The notes beneath the pieces were generated by a model. It saw nothing but the letters and a program-made list of their open reading frames with translations. It was not told the DNA's origin and did not search any database. Positions 9,435 through 17,724 of a stretch of DNA of 64,000 nt are shown one piece after another. Position 1 is the first letter of the stretch, and each line of letters starts with the position of its first letter. Position numbers and translations under genes: made by a program. Source of the DNA: Mycolicibacterium chitae (GTDB lineage Bacteria; Actinomycetota; Actinomycetes; Mycobacteriales; Mycobacteriaceae); assembly GCF_900637205.1 (NCBI RefSeq), contig NZ_LR134355.1, positions 248,001 to 312,000 on the forward strand, in the 5' to 3' direction.

Positions 9435-9479
9435 GGCCCCGTCTTGTCGCTGTCCGGGTACGGCGGCCCCCTCGTCCGG
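9435..9479 (-). promoter_or_regulatory. Guanidine-III (ykkC-III) riboswitch
   Basis: On the minus strand the RNA begins CCGGACGAGG at 9479, continues GCCGUACCCGG, and ends CGACAAGACGGGGCC at about 9435. This closely matches, from memory, the Thermobifida fusca guanidine-III aptamer, which has CCGGACGAGG, GCCGUACCCGG and GGACAAGACGG in the same order. CCGG (9479-9476) can pair with the later CCGG, and GGCC-G-CCGU can pair with ACGG-GGCC with one bulged G, giving the pseudoknot. The 3' strand stops only 2-3 nt before the GGAGG ribosome site (9432-9428), so control of translation by occluding that site is likely. Confidence 0.88.
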
Positions 9480-9500
9480 TGTCAAGTGATGACGGCATCA

Positions 9501-9506
9501 ACGCTA
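9501..9506 (-). promoter_or_regulatory. -10 box for the riboswitch-gdx transcript
   Basis: Read on the minus strand this is TAGCGT, with a predicted transcription start about 7 nt later near 9493. That is 14 nt before the aptamer begins. Confidence 0.5.
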
Positions 9507-9515
9507 ACACCGAAG

Positions 9516-9562
9516 CTGCGCCGCGAGGTGGTGAGATTGCCCACCACCATGCTGCGGCGCAG
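9516..9562. terminator. Long hairpin downstream of the CFA methyltransferase gene
   Basis: CTGCGCCGC (9516-9524) pairs with GCGGCGCAG (9554-9562), and inside it GGTGGTG (9527-9533) pairs with CACCACC (9542-9548). It begins 7 bp after the stop of the gene at 9569 and separates that operon from the gdx promoter. There is no T-run, as is common for mycobacterial terminators. Confidence 0.6.
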
Positions 9563-9568
9563 TCGGAT

Positions 9569-10885
9569 TCAGGCCTGCCACCACGGGCGCAGCGGTAGCC
9601 CGCCGTCGTTGCCGCGACTGTCGAGCTTGACCGCGAGCACCTGATGCAGCTGCACCACGTTGGTCTCGAAACCCAGCCGGGAGCCGGCCATGTACAGGCC
9701 CCACACCTTGGCGGTGGGCAGACCCACCTCGGCGACGGCCTCGTCCCAGTTCTCGACGAGGTTGCGGCACCAATCCCGCAGGGTCAGCGAGTAATTCATC
9801 CGCAGATTCTCTTCGTGCAGCACTTCCAGGCCGCCGACGTCCTGCATCTCGGTGATGATGCGGCCGGACCCGGTGAGTTCGCCGTCCGGGAAGACGTAGC
9901 GGTCGATGAAGCCGCCCGCCGTGGGCCCGCTGCGGTTGTTCGGCCGGGTGATGCAGTGGTTGAGCAGCAGCGCGCCGGTGCGCATCTTGGACCGCAGGAA
10001 CCCGAAGTAGGCGGGGTAGTTGGCCACCCCGATGTGCTCGGTCATGCCGATCGAGGACACCGCGTCGAACCCGGTCTCGGTGACGTCGCGGTAGTCGCTG
10101 TGGCGCACCTCGGCCAACTCCGACAGGCCCTCCTCGGCGATCTTGTGCTGCGCCCAGGCGGCCTGCTCGGCCGACAGCGTGGCCCCGATGGTCCGCACCC
10201 CGCGGCGCGCGGCGTAGCGCACCATGCCGCCCCAGCCGCAGCCCACGTCGAGGAGGCGATCGCCTTCCTTCAGCCGCAGCTTCTCGAACACCAGCCGGTA
10301 CTTGTTCTCCTGGGCCTCCTCCAGCGTCGCGTCGGGGTCCGGATAGGCGGCGCAGGTGTAGGTCATCGACGGCCCGAGCACCAGTTCGTAGAACCGGTTG
10401 GACACGTCGTAGTGGTGGTGGATGACCTCGGCATCACGAGACTTGCTGTGCCGCAAACCTTCCGCGATCCGGCGCCAACGCGGCAGCGCCTCCTGCGGCG
10501 GCGGTGCGATGGGCTTGAGGCGCTCCACCCCGATCGAGCGGATGATCTGGGCCAGCGTGCGCGCCGAGGGGCGGCGGAAGTTCAACTTGTGCGCCAGCGC
10601 GGCCAGCAGTTCGTAGGGGTCGCCCGGGTGTACGCCGTAGGCCTCCAGGTCCCCGGAGACGTAGGCGCGGGCCAGGCCCAGATCGCCGGGCGCGGTGGCC
10701 AGATAGGTGGTGCCGCGCGGGGTCAGCAGGTTCAACCCCACCGGGGCGTCCTCCGGGCCGGCCGAACTGCCGTCGTAGGCGGTGAAGCGCAGCGGCAGGC
10801 CCTCGCCGCCGGCCGCGAAGATCTCCAGGATCTCCGCCAGTTTCAGCTTCCCGCCAGTGTTGGTCTGGTCCTTGAATGTCGTCAT
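9569..10885 (-). CDS. Cyclopropane-fatty-acid synthase-type SAM methyltransferase (Rv3720-like)
   Basis: A 438-residue protein. The N-terminal 140 residues are a CFA-synthase accessory region. The SAM domain follows with HHYDVSNRFYELVLGPSMTY, LLDVGCGWGGMVRYAARRG (motif I), SIGMTEHIG and FPDGELTGSGRI, all typical of CFA/mycolic acid methyltransferases. It should transfer a methyl or methylene group to an unsaturated acyl chain of a membrane phospholipid. It overlaps by 4 bp the FAD oxidase gene upstream, so the two are translationally coupled. Related FAD enzyme plus CFA-like methyltransferase pairs make 10-methyl-branched fatty acids in actinobacteria; whether this pair does so is inference. 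Confidence 0.88.
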   Translation of the reverse strand: MTTFKDQTNTGGKLKLAEILEIFAAGGEGLPLRFTAYDGSSAGPEDAPVGLNLLTPRGTTYLATAPGDLGLARAYVSGDLEAYGVHPGDPYELLAALAHKLNFRRPSARTLAQIIRSIGVERLKPIAPPPQEALPRWRRIAEGLRHSKSRDAEVIHHHYDVSNRFYELVLGPSMTYTCAAYPDPDATLEEAQENKYRLVFEKLRLKEGDRLLDVGCGWGGMVRYAARRGVRTIGATLSAEQAAWAQHKIAEEGLSELAEVRHSDYRDVTETGFDAVSSIGMTEHIGVANYPAYFGFLRSKMRTGALLLNHCITRPNNRSGPTAGGFIDRYVFPDGELTGSGRIITEMQDVGGLEVLHEENLRMNYSLTLRDWCRNLVENWDEAVAEVGLPTAKVWGLYMAGSRLGFETNVVQLHQVLAVKLDSRGNDGGLPLRPWWQA

Positions 10886-12270
10886 CGCCGCTGTACCGCC
10901 TTCGCGTAGAGATCCAGTAGCCGTGAGTCGGGGTCATAGGATTTCTTGACCGTCTTGTAGGTCTCGCCGCCGTACAGTTCGTCGAACTCCTCGGCGGAAT
11001 AGTAGGCATCGGAATACAGGGACTTGTGTCCGTCGAGTTCGGCGACCTTCTTCTCGATCATCCGGTTGGTGTGTCCCGGCTCCGGCCCGACCGGCACCGA
11101 CGACCAGAAGCCGACGTTGAGGTAGCTGCGGTCGGGTTGGATCGGATACAGCGGCCAGCGCTGCGGATCCCGTAACCGCAACGGGCACAACCAGATCGGT
11201 TCGATGGGGACCGTGTCCAGGAACCACTGGAGGAACTCGACGCTGCGCCCGAGGGGCACCTCGATGTCCTGCACGACGCGCTCGCGCGGCGGCCGGCCGT
11301 TGCGCTTCTCGATCCGGTCGGCGATGTTGAACCGCTGGTCGTAGCCGATGAGCTTCCAGTAGAAGCTGCTGCGCCGCAGGCGCCGCGGCCAGAACCGCCG
11401 GATCCGCGGATTCTGTGCGCCGAACGCGCGCGAACACCAGAACCAGTCGGTGTCCCAGCGCCACAGGTAGTCGTGGATGGTCAGCCGGTCGTGTTTGCCG
11501 GTCCCGTCGGCGCCGTCGTGCTGGATCGAGCGGTAGTAGATCTGGCTGCCGGTGTAGTCGCTGACCGGACCGGGGGTCTTGGTCCGCCGGCCCAGGCACA
11601 GGTAGGACTCGTCGGCGCTGAAGACCACCCCGTCGAGGTAGTCGACCGGCGTCCCGTCGTGGCCGCCGGTCTCGATGATGCGGTCAAGAGCGTCGATCAA
11701 CGCCGGCAGCGACCGGAACCGCAGGTGTTCGAGGGCGACGAAGGGCGCCACCTGCTCCAGTTCGATCCGCAGCCGCACCGAATACCCCAGCGTCCCGTAG
11801 GAGTTCGGGAAGCTGCGGAACAGGTCGCTGTGCTGCTGCGGGGTGGCCGTCACCACCTCGCCGGTGCCGGTCAGGATGTCCATCTCGAGCACCGATTCGT
11901 GCGGCAGACCGTTGCGGAACGACGTCGACTCGATCCCCATACCGGTCACCGCCCCGCCCAGGGTGATGGTCTTGAGTTGCGGCACCACCAGCGGGGCCAA
12001 ACCGTACGGCAGCGTGGCGGCCACCAGGTCCTCGTAGGTGCACATCCCGGCGACGTCGGCGGTGCGGGCCTCGGCGTCGACGGAAAGCACGCCGGTCAGG
12101 CCGGAGACGTCCAGTCCGGGGGCGTCGGTGCGGGCGCGGGCGCGGAACAGGTTGGAGGTCGGCTTGGCCAACCGCACGGTGGCAGCCGGGGGGATCGCGC
12201 GGTAACTCGCGAGAAGGCGTTCGACGCCGCGGTTGTGAGCCGAGAGTGCGTCAGTTTCTGGAACAGACAC
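10882..12270 (-). CDS. FAD-binding (PCMH-type) oxidoreductase (Rv3719-like)
   Basis: A 462-residue protein of the FAD_binding_4 group. The FAD site lies in about residues 60-170: GVLSVDAEARTADVAGMCTY, VPQLKTITLGGAVTGMGIES and LRIELEQV. The C-terminal half (DWFWCSRAFGAQNPRIRRFW) resembles DHCR24-like oxidoreductases. The start is GTG at 12270, and a TAGCGT box ends 6 nt upstream, so the mRNA may be leaderless. It is the first gene of a two-gene operon with the CFA-type methyltransferase, overlapping by 4 bp. It most likely reduces the methylene intermediate made by that partner (inference from known pairs). Confidence 0.85.
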   Translation of the reverse strand: MSVPETDALSAHNRGVERLLASYRAIPPAATVRLAKPTSNLFRARARTDAPGLDVSGLTGVLSVDAEARTADVAGMCTYEDLVAATLPYGLAPLVVPQLKTITLGGAVTGMGIESTSFRNGLPHESVLEMDILTGTGEVVTATPQQHSDLFRSFPNSYGTLGYSVRLRIELEQVAPFVALEHLRFRSLPALIDALDRIIETGGHDGTPVDYLDGVVFSADESYLCLGRRTKTPGPVSDYTGSQIYYRSIQHDGADGTGKHDRLTIHDYLWRWDTDWFWCSRAFGAQNPRIRRFWPRRLRRSSFYWKLIGYDQRFNIADRIEKRNGRPPRERVVQDIEVPLGRSVEFLQWFLDTVPIEPIWLCPLRLRDPQRWPLYPIQPDRSYLNVGFWSSVPVGPEPGHTNRMIEKKVAELDGHKSLYSDAYYSAEEFDELYGGETYKTVKKSYDPDSRLLDLYAKAVQRR

Positions 12271-12276
12271 AGATAT

Positions 12277-12282
12277 ACGCTA
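12277..12282 (-). promoter_or_regulatory. -10 box for the FAD oxidoreductase operon
   Basis: Minus-strand TAGCGT followed by ATATCT and then the GTG start at 12270. The spacing fits a leaderless transcript. Confidence 0.45.
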
Positions 12283-12360
12283 GTCAAAGAGCGCGGTCGA
12301 TGCGACCGATCGGGGGGCGAGTCCCACCGGACAACCATCACAATCGAGGAGTTTTTCGTC

Positions 12361-12798
12361 ATGGGACAGGTCAGCGCAGCCAGCACGGTCCTGATCAACG
12401 CCGCCCCGGACGCGGTGCTCGCCGCCGTCGCCGACTACAACGAGGTCCGTCCGAAGATCCTGTCGCCGCACTACAGCGGTTACGAGGTGGTGCAGGGCGG
12501 CGTCGGCGCCGGCACCGTGGTCAGGTGGAAGCTGCAGGCCACCAAGTCCCGCGTCCGTGACGTGCAGGCCAACGTCGATGTCGCCGGCAAGACGGTCATC
12601 GAGAAGGACGCGAACTCGTCGATGATCACCAACTGGACCGTCGCCCCCGCCGGCACCGGATCCACCGTCACGGTCAAGACGTCGTGGCAGGGCGCCGGCG
12701 GTGTGAAGGGCATCTTCGAGGGGATCTTCGCCCCGCTCGGGCTGAAGAAGATCCAGGCCGAGGTCCTCGAGAACCTCAAGCAGCAGCTGGAGAACTAG
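12361..12798 (+). CDS. SRPBCC/polyketide cyclase-like lipid-binding protein (Rv3718c-like)
   Basis: A 145-residue single-domain protein. The pattern SAASTVLINAAPDAVLAAVADY, GYEVVQGGVGAGTVVRWK and a long C-terminal helix (IQAEVLENLKQQLEN) gives the helix-grip fold of the START/SRPBCC family, which holds hydrophobic ligands. The start is ATG at 12361 after GAGGAG. It is divergent from the FAD oxidoreductase operon with 90 bp between, suggesting a link to lipid metabolism (inference). No catalytic residues can be assigned. Confidence 0.85.
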   Translation: MGQVSAASTVLINAAPDAVLAAVADYNEVRPKILSPHYSGYEVVQGGVGAGTVVRWKLQATKSRVRDVQANVDVAGKTVIEKDANSSMITNWTVAPAGTGSTVTVKTSWQGAGGVKGIFEGIFAPLGLKKIQAEVLENLKQQLEN

Positions 12799-12810
12799 CC
12801 GGTCGGCGGG

Positions 12811-13581
12811 TCAGGTCGCCGCCGGCTGGGTCGCCAGGTAGGCGACGATGCCGCGCACCACGGCGCTGGCGTACTTCTGCCGGCCCGAATCCGTCGTGAT
12901 CAGGCCCACGTCCGCCGGGTTCTTCATGTTGCCCAGCTCCACCAGGATCGCCGGATACTGCGCGAGGTTGAGCCCGGCGATGTCGGAGCGCGGGTTGAGC
13001 CCGTTGGTGCCGATGTAGTTGGCGGCCGGGATGCCCGAGCCCACCAGTTGGTCGCGCATGGTCTGGGCCAGCCGGACCGCCGGGCCGGCCTGCGCCTGGT
13101 TCAGCGGCGGGTTGGAGTACAGGATGTGGAAGCCGCGGCCCGAGGCGGGGCCGCCGTCGGCGTGGATGGAGACGATCGCGTGGGGGCGCACCGAGTTGGC
13201 CAGCGCGGCCCGCTGATCCACGCACGGGCCCGCGGAGCTGTCGTCGCCGCGCGACATCGCGGTGCGCACGCCGTGCCGCATGAGTTCGGCGCGGATGCGC
13301 AACGTGGTGTCCCAGGTGAAGCTGTGCTCGGGGTAGCCGTCGTTGGTGGCGCTGCCGCTGGCCTGGCAATCCTTGGTGCCGCCGCGGCCGGTGGGAACCT
13401 GCCGGCTGTTGTGCGCGGCCTCGTTGACCGCGTTGTGCCCCGGGTCGAGGAAGACGATCTTGCCGGCCACCGACGGCACGGCGTTGGCCACGGGGGCACC
13501 CTGCGGTGCGATGAGCGAGGACGCGAGGAGCACGACGGCGGCTAGGGGAGCCCCGACACGCAGGCAGGCAGGTACGTGCAC
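12811..13581 (-). CDS. ami1: Exported N-acetylmuramoyl-L-alanine amidase (Ami1/Rv3717)
   Basis: A 256-residue Amidase_3 zinc enzyme with a Sec signal peptide (about 1-34, core LAAVVLLASSLIA). Zinc ligands are His49 (DPGHN), Glu85 (PEHSF) and His140 (SIHADG), and the catalytic glutamate is Glu215 (VELGNMKN). Cys72 and Cys120 can form the disulfide known for Rv3717. It cleaves the amide between MurNAc and the stem peptide, acting in septum cleavage and muropeptide recycling. There is no cell-wall-binding domain, as in the M. tuberculosis enzyme. The start is GTG at 13581, with a TACCTT box ending 6 nt upstream. Confidence 0.93.
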   Translation of the reverse strand: MHVPACLRVGAPLAAVVLLASSLIAPQGAPVANAVPSVAGKIVFLDPGHNAVNEAAHNSRQVPTGRGGTKDCQASGSATNDGYPEHSFTWDTTLRIRAELMRHGVRTAMSRGDDSSAGPCVDQRAALANSVRPHAIVSIHADGGPASGRGFHILYSNPPLNQAQAGPAVRLAQTMRDQLVGSGIPAANYIGTNGLNPRSDIAGLNLAQYPAILVELGNMKNPADVGLITTDSGRQKYASAVVRGIVAYLATQPAAT

Positions 13582-13587
13582 TCGGCC

Positions 13588-13593
13588 AAGGTA
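13588..13593 (-). promoter_or_regulatory. -10 box for ami1
   Basis: Minus-strand TACCTT, then 6 nt, then the GTG start at 13581, indicating a probable leaderless transcript. Confidence 0.45.
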
Positions 13594-13606
13594 GCCCGGC
13601 GCCGTC

Positions 13607-13612
13607 TACCCT
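13607..13612 (+). promoter_or_regulatory. -10 box for ybaB-recR
   Basis: TACCCT lies 79 nt before the ybaB start and would give a short 5' leader carrying the AAGGGGA ribosome site. It is back to back with the ami1 -10 box, 13 bp away. Confidence 0.35.
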
Positions 13613-13691
13613 TGAAGGCACGTGAGCGTGAAAACGCCGATGCGAAACCAAGTCGAGACTCGGCTGCAACCAACGCGTAAGGGGATCAGTC

Positions 13692-14030
13692 ATGCAACCC
13701 GGTGAAGGCGCACCTGACATGTCGGCGCTGTTGGCGCAGGCCCAGCAGATGCAGCAGCAGTTGATGGAGGCCCAGCAGCAACTCGCGAACACCGAGGTGC
13801 ACGGTCAGGCCGGTGGCGGGCTGGTGCAGGTGACGGTGAAGGGCAGCGGCGAGGTCGTCGGCATCGCGATCGATCCGAAGGTGATCGACCCGGAGGACCC
13901 CGAGACGCTGCAGGACCTGATCGTCGGCGCCCTGGCCGACGCGTCCACCCAGGCCACCATCCTGGCGCAGTCGCGGCTGGGGCCGCTGGCCAGCGGCATG
14001 GGCAACGCCATGGGAATGCCGGGATTCTGA
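13692..14030 (+). CDS. YbaB/EbfC family nucleoid-associated protein (Rv3716c)
   Basis: A 112-residue protein. A glutamine-rich helix ([19 protein letters not shown]) leads into the compact beta region [20 protein letters not shown], with a short Gly/Met-rich end ([12 protein letters not shown]). YbaB proteins are dimeric DNA-binding proteins, and the gene is almost universally next to recR, as here. The start is ATG at 13692 behind AAGGGGA. The recR start lies 27 bp after its stop, so they form an operon. Confidence 0.93.
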   Translation: MQPGEGAPDMSALLAQAQQMQQQLMEAQQQLANTEVHGQAGGGLVQVTVKGSGEVVGIAIDPKVIDPEDPETLQDLIVGALADASTQATILAQSRLGPLASGMGNAMGMPGF

Positions 14031-14057
14031 CCTTGGCCCACCACGATTGGGCCCACC

Positions 14058-14669
14058 ATGTTTGAGGGTCCGGTCCAAGACCTGATCGACGAGCTGGGCA
14101 AGCTGCCGGGGATCGGCCCGAAGAGCGCGCAGCGGATCGCGTTCCACCTGTTGTCGGTGGAACCGCCGGACATCGACCGGCTCACCGCGGCGCTGGGCCG
14201 GGTGCGCGATGGCGTGACGTTCTGCGAGGTGTGCGGCAACGTCTCCGATGAGCAACGCTGCCGGATCTGCGCCGACCCGCGCCGCGACGGCACGCTGGTG
14301 TGCGTCGTGGAGGAACCCAAGGATGTGCAGGCCGTCGAGCGCACCCGCGAGTTCCGCGGCCGCTACCACGTCCTGGGCGGCGCGCTGGATCCGCTGTCCG
14401 GGATCGGACCCGAGCAGCTGCGAATCCGCGAGCTGCTCAACAGGATCGGGGAACGGGTCGACGGCGTGGACATCGCCGAGGTGATCATCGCCACCGACCC
14501 CAACACCGAGGGCGAGGCCACCGCGACGTACCTGGTGCGCATGCTGCGCGACATTCCCGGCCTCAGCGTCACGCGGATCGCCTCGGGTCTGCCGATGGGC
14601 GGCGACCTCGAATTCGCCGACGAGTTGACCCTGGGTCGCGCGCTGGCGGGCCGCCGCGCGATGGCGTAG
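14058..14669 (+). CDS. recR: Recombination mediator RecR
   Basis: A 203-residue protein. The N-terminal helix-hairpin-helix is [20 protein letters not shown]. The zinc finger has Cys56, Cys59, Cys68 and Cys71 (CEVCG and CRIC). The Toprim domain carries [14 protein letters not shown], and [18 protein letters not shown] is the conserved RecR signature. It works with RecO and RecF in loading RecA at gaps. The start is ATG at 14058, and the length is standard. Confidence 0.97.
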   Translation: MFEGPVQDLIDELGKLPGIGPKSAQRIAFHLLSVEPPDIDRLTAALGRVRDGVTFCEVCGNVSDEQRCRICADPRRDGTLVCVVEEPKDVQAVERTREFRGRYHVLGGALDPLSGIGPEQLRIRELLNRIGERVDGVDIAEVIIATDPNTEGEATATYLVRMLRDIPGLSVTRIASGLPMGGDLEFADELTLGRALAGRRAMA

Positions 14670-14688
14670 AAGCGATGGCCTGACGAGC

Positions 14689-15396
14689 CTAGGCGCGGCG
14701 CGGGGCCGCCAACCGCTCCCGGCGCAGCAACTCCACCTCGGGCAACTCCAGCGGCGCCAGCGGGCCCACCACCTTGGCCAGCAGGTGATCGGCCAACTCC
14801 GGGTTGCGAGCCAGGCAGCAGCCGTGCAGGTAGGTGGCGACCACGCTGCCCTGCACCGCGCCGTCGTGGCCGTCGCCGACGCGGTTACCGACGCCCTTGG
14901 TCACCTTCGACAGCGGTCGCGCCGAGGACCCCAGAACCGTTCCGCCGCGGTGGTTCTCGAAGCCGGTCAACGGCTGGGTCAGCCCTTCGAGCAGCGGCTC
15001 GCCCGTCACCTCGCCGATGCTGCGGACCTCCTGCGGGGAGGTGGTGACGTCCAGCATTCCCACCCCCTCGACGCGTTCGCCGGCCGAGGTCTCGTACCAG
15101 TGGCCCAGCACCTGGATGGCCGCGCAGATGGCCAGCACCGGCGCCCCGCGCTCGGCGGCGCGCTGCAGGCCCGGGTAGCGGAGCAGATGCTTGGTGGCCA
15201 GCCGCTGCGCGTAATCCTCGGCGCCGCCGAGCGCGTAGAGGTCCAGCGACTCGGGCACCGGATCCGACAGCGTGATCTCGACGATCTCGGCGTCGATGCC
15301 GCGCAGGCGCAGCCGTTGCCGCAACACCACCGCGTTGCCGCTGTCGCCGTAGGTGCCCATCACGTCGGGCAGCACCAGTCCGATCCGCACGGTCAT
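14689..15396 (-). CDS. gatD: Lipid II isoglutaminyl synthase, glutaminase subunit GatD
   Basis: A 235-residue class I glutamine amidotransferase of the CobB/CobQ-like type. The nucleophile is Cys91 in LAICAAIQVLG and the histidine is His191 in TYLHGCCLARNPELAD, matching the positions in Staphylococcus aureus GatD. It supplies ammonia to MurT for amidation of the alpha-carboxyl of D-Glu in lipid II. The start is ATG at 15396, overlapping murT by 4 bp, so the pair is co-translated. It corresponds to Rv3713. Confidence 0.95.
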   Translation of the reverse strand: MTVRIGLVLPDVMGTYGDSGNAVVLRQRLRLRGIDAEIVEITLSDPVPESLDLYALGGAEDYAQRLATKHLLRYPGLQRAAERGAPVLAICAAIQVLGHWYETSAGERVEGVGMLDVTTSPQEVRSIGEVTGEPLLEGLTQPLTGFENHRGGTVLGSSARPLSKVTKGVGNRVGDGHDGAVQGSVVATYLHGCCLARNPELADHLLAKVVGPLAPLELPEVELLRRERLAAPRRA

Positions 15397-16619
15397 GCCA
15401 GCCCCCGGTTCAGCTGCAGGAACGCGGTGTAGTTGGCGACCACCTCGACGTGGCCGACCGGGCACGAGGCGATGGCCGCGGCGGTGTCGTGCACCAGCGT
15501 GTGCGCCACCCCCGCGTAGCCGAGCCGGACCGCCAGGTCGGTGCCGCGCTCCCCGGCGGCCACCACGGGCTGCGCCGAGTCGACGAAGTGCTCGAAGTTG
15601 ACGTCCCACAGCCACGACAGGTCCTCGCCGTCGGGCACCTGACCGTTGACCGCGATCACCACGCCCGCCGCCGACGGGTCCACCATCGACAGCGCCTCCT
15701 GCCAGCCCGCCGGGTTCTTGGCCAGCAGGATCCGCGCGGTGTGCGCCCCCACCCGCACCGTGCGGTAGCGGCCGGCCACCTCGTCGACGCCGGCGGCCGC
15801 GGCCACCGCCGCCGCGGGATCGGCGCCCAGCGTCACGGCCGCGGCGACGGCCTGCGCGGCGTTGCCCCGGTTCACCGCCCCGGGCAGCGACAGCGTCATC
15901 GGCACCACCAAACCGTCCGGGCCGTAGAGGAATTCGTCGTCGAACCACCACTGCGGGCTGGGGCGTTTGAAGTCGGTGCCGGTGGAGAACCAGTGCGCGC
16001 CCTCGCGGACGATGATCTCGCCGCTGCGCGGACAGCTGACCGAATCCCCGGCCCAGCCCGCGCCCGCGGCCACCCACACCACGTTCGGGCAGTCGTAGGC
16101 CGCCGAGGTCATCAGCACGTCGTCGCAGTTGGCGACGACGACGGCGCCGGGATGCCGGGACAGCCCGGCGCGCAGGGTGCGCTCGATGTGGTTGATCTCG
16201 CCGACGCGGTCGAGCTGATCGCGCGACAGGTTGAGCAGCACGATCACCTCGGCGGCCACCGCGTCGAGCACGTGCGGCACATGCATCTCGTCGACCTCGA
16301 GGGCGGCCAGTCGCGCGTCGCGTCCGGCGGCCAGGGCCGCGATCAGCCCGGCGTCCATGTTGGCGCCCTCGGCGTTGGTGGCCACCTGCCCCACGGTGGC
16401 CAGGGCCGCGGCGGTCATGCCGGTGGTGGTCGACTTGCCGTTGGTCCCGGTGATCACGACGGTGCGGCGGCCGGCGCCGAGTTGGCGCAGCAGGGACTTG
16501 TCCAGCGTCATCGCGACCAGCCCGCCGATCATCGCCCCGGCGCCGCGGCCGGTGACCCGCGAGGCCCACCGCGCGGCGGAGCCCGCGGCCAGTGCGAGAC
16601 GTCCCCGGGTGGTGATCAC
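15393..16619 (-). CDS. murT: Lipid II isoglutaminyl synthase, ligase subunit MurT
   Basis: A 408-residue Mur-ligase-family enzyme. The ATP loop GTNGKST is at 58-64, LNLSRDQLDRVGEI follows, and the C-terminal DUF1727 holds the catalytic region around DLSWLWDVNFEHF. It amidates D-Glu to D-iso-Gln in lipid II using ammonia from GatD. The zinc ribbon of Staphylococcus and Streptococcus MurT is not intact here: Cys196 remains in SCPRSGE but the paired position is Ser199, and the second Cys pair is replaced by STGTDFKR. The start is GTG at 16619, with TAAACT ending 7 nt upstream. Confidence 0.94.
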   Translation of the reverse strand: MITTRGRLALAAGSAARWASRVTGRGAGAMIGGLVAMTLDKSLLRQLGAGRRTVVITGTNGKSTTTGMTAAALATVGQVATNAEGANMDAGLIAALAAGRDARLAALEVDEMHVPHVLDAVAAEVIVLLNLSRDQLDRVGEINHIERTLRAGLSRHPGAVVVANCDDVLMTSAAYDCPNVVWVAAGAGWAGDSVSCPRSGEIIVREGAHWFSTGTDFKRPSPQWWFDDEFLYGPDGLVVPMTLSLPGAVNRGNAAQAVAAAVTLGADPAAAVAAAAGVDEVAGRYRTVRVGAHTARILLAKNPAGWQEALSMVDPSAAGVVIAVNGQVPDGEDLSWLWDVNFEHFVDSAQPVVAAGERGTDLAVRLGYAGVAHTLVHDTAAAIASCPVGHVEVVANYTAFLQLNRGLA

Positions 16620-16626
16620 GCCGGAG

Positions 16627-16632
16627 AGTTTA
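16627..16632 (-). promoter_or_regulatory. -10 box for murT-gatD
   Basis: Minus-strand TAAACT followed by CTCCGGC and then GTG at 16619. The 7-nt spacing predicts a leaderless operon mRNA. Confidence 0.55.
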
Positions 16633-16718
16633 TGCCGAGCCCGGCCGGGCGTCTCGACACGGTTTTGCACACCCCGCCAAGACCCGGGATTGTCACCGGT
16701 GCGTGCCATCCTGACCCT

Positions 16719-17705
16719 GTGAGCCACTTCTGGGGTCGACCCGCTGCCGAGTCCGGGCAGGGTTGGGCGGTCGTCGACGTGGAGACCTCCGGATTCCGGC
16801 CCGACCGGGCCCGGGTCCTCAGCGTCGCGGTGCTGGCCCTGGGGCCCGACGGGCAGGTCGAACAGTCGCTGGCCAGCCTGCTGAATCCCGGCGTGGACCC
16901 CGGTCCCACGCACGTCCACGGGATCACCGCCGAGATGCTCGAGGATCAGCCGACCTTCGCCGATATCGCCGGCGACGTGGCCGAGCTGCTGAACGGCCGC
17001 ACGCTGGTCGCCCACAACGTCGCCTTCGACTACGCCTTCCTGGCCGCCGAGGCCGAGCTCGCGGCCACCGCGCTGCCCATCGACACCGTGATGTGCACGG
17101 TCGAGCTGGCGCGCCGGCTCGAACTCGGCCTGGACAACCTGCGGCTCGAGACGCTGGCCCGGCATTGGGGCGTCGCCCAGACCCGCCCGCACGACGCCTT
17201 CGACGACGCGTTGGTGTTGTCCCGGATGTTGGTACCCGCACTCGAGCGGGCCCGCGAGCGCGACGTGTGGGTGCCGGTGCGGCCGGTCACCCGCCGGCGC
17301 TGGCCCAGCGGCCTGGTCACCCACGACGAGCTACGCCCGCTGAAGATGCTCGCCTCACGGATGCCGTGCCCGTACCTGAACCCCGGCCGCTACGTGCGGG
17401 GCCGCCCGCTGGTGCAGGGCATGCGGGTGGCGCTGTCGGCCGAATGCACCCGCACCCACGAGGAACTCGTCGAGCGGATCCTGCACGCCGGGCTGGCGTA
17501 CTGCGACAACGTCGACCCCGAGACCTCGCTGGTGATCTGCAACGACGACGCGCCCGCGCAGGGCAAGGGGTACGTCGCCCGCGAACTCGGCGTCCCGGTG
17601 GTGCCCGACCGCGAATTCATGATCAACGTGCGGGAAGTGGTTTCCGGCACCGGGATCGACGAGTTCACCGACACCGTCGACGGCGGCCAGTTCGCGCTGT
17701 TCTGA
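16719..17705 (+). CDS. DnaQ-like DEDDh 3'-5' exonuclease with C-terminal BRCT-like region (Rv3711c)
   Basis: A 328-residue protein. The exonuclease domain (about 15-185) shows motif I VVDVETSGF (Asp and Glu), motif II LVAHNVAFDYAFL, and motif III HDAFDDALVL, which places it in the DEDDh class. After a linker, residues of about 230-328 (RGRPLVQGMRVALSAECTRT through VPVVPDREFMINV) look like a BRCT-type fold. In M. tuberculosis the orthologue is annotated DnaQ, although the replicative proofreader there is the PHP domain of DnaE1. A repair or RNA/DNA trimming role is therefore more likely (established knowledge plus inference). The start is GTG at 16719, divergent from murT. Confidence 0.88.
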   Translation: MSHFWGRPAAESGQGWAVVDVETSGFRPDRARVLSVAVLALGPDGQVEQSLASLLNPGVDPGPTHVHGITAEMLEDQPTFADIAGDVAELLNGRTLVAHNVAFDYAFLAAEAELAATALPIDTVMCTVELARRLELGLDNLRLETLARHWGVAQTRPHDAFDDALVLSRMLVPALERARERDVWVPVRPVTRRRWPSGLVTHDELRPLKMLASRMPCPYLNPGRYVRGRPLVQGMRVALSAECTRTHEELVERILHAGLAYCDNVDPETSLVICNDDAPAQGKGYVARELGVPVVPDREFMINVREVVSGTGIDEFTDTVDGGQFALF

Positions 17706-17724
17706 ACGGGTCCGCGCAGGACGA

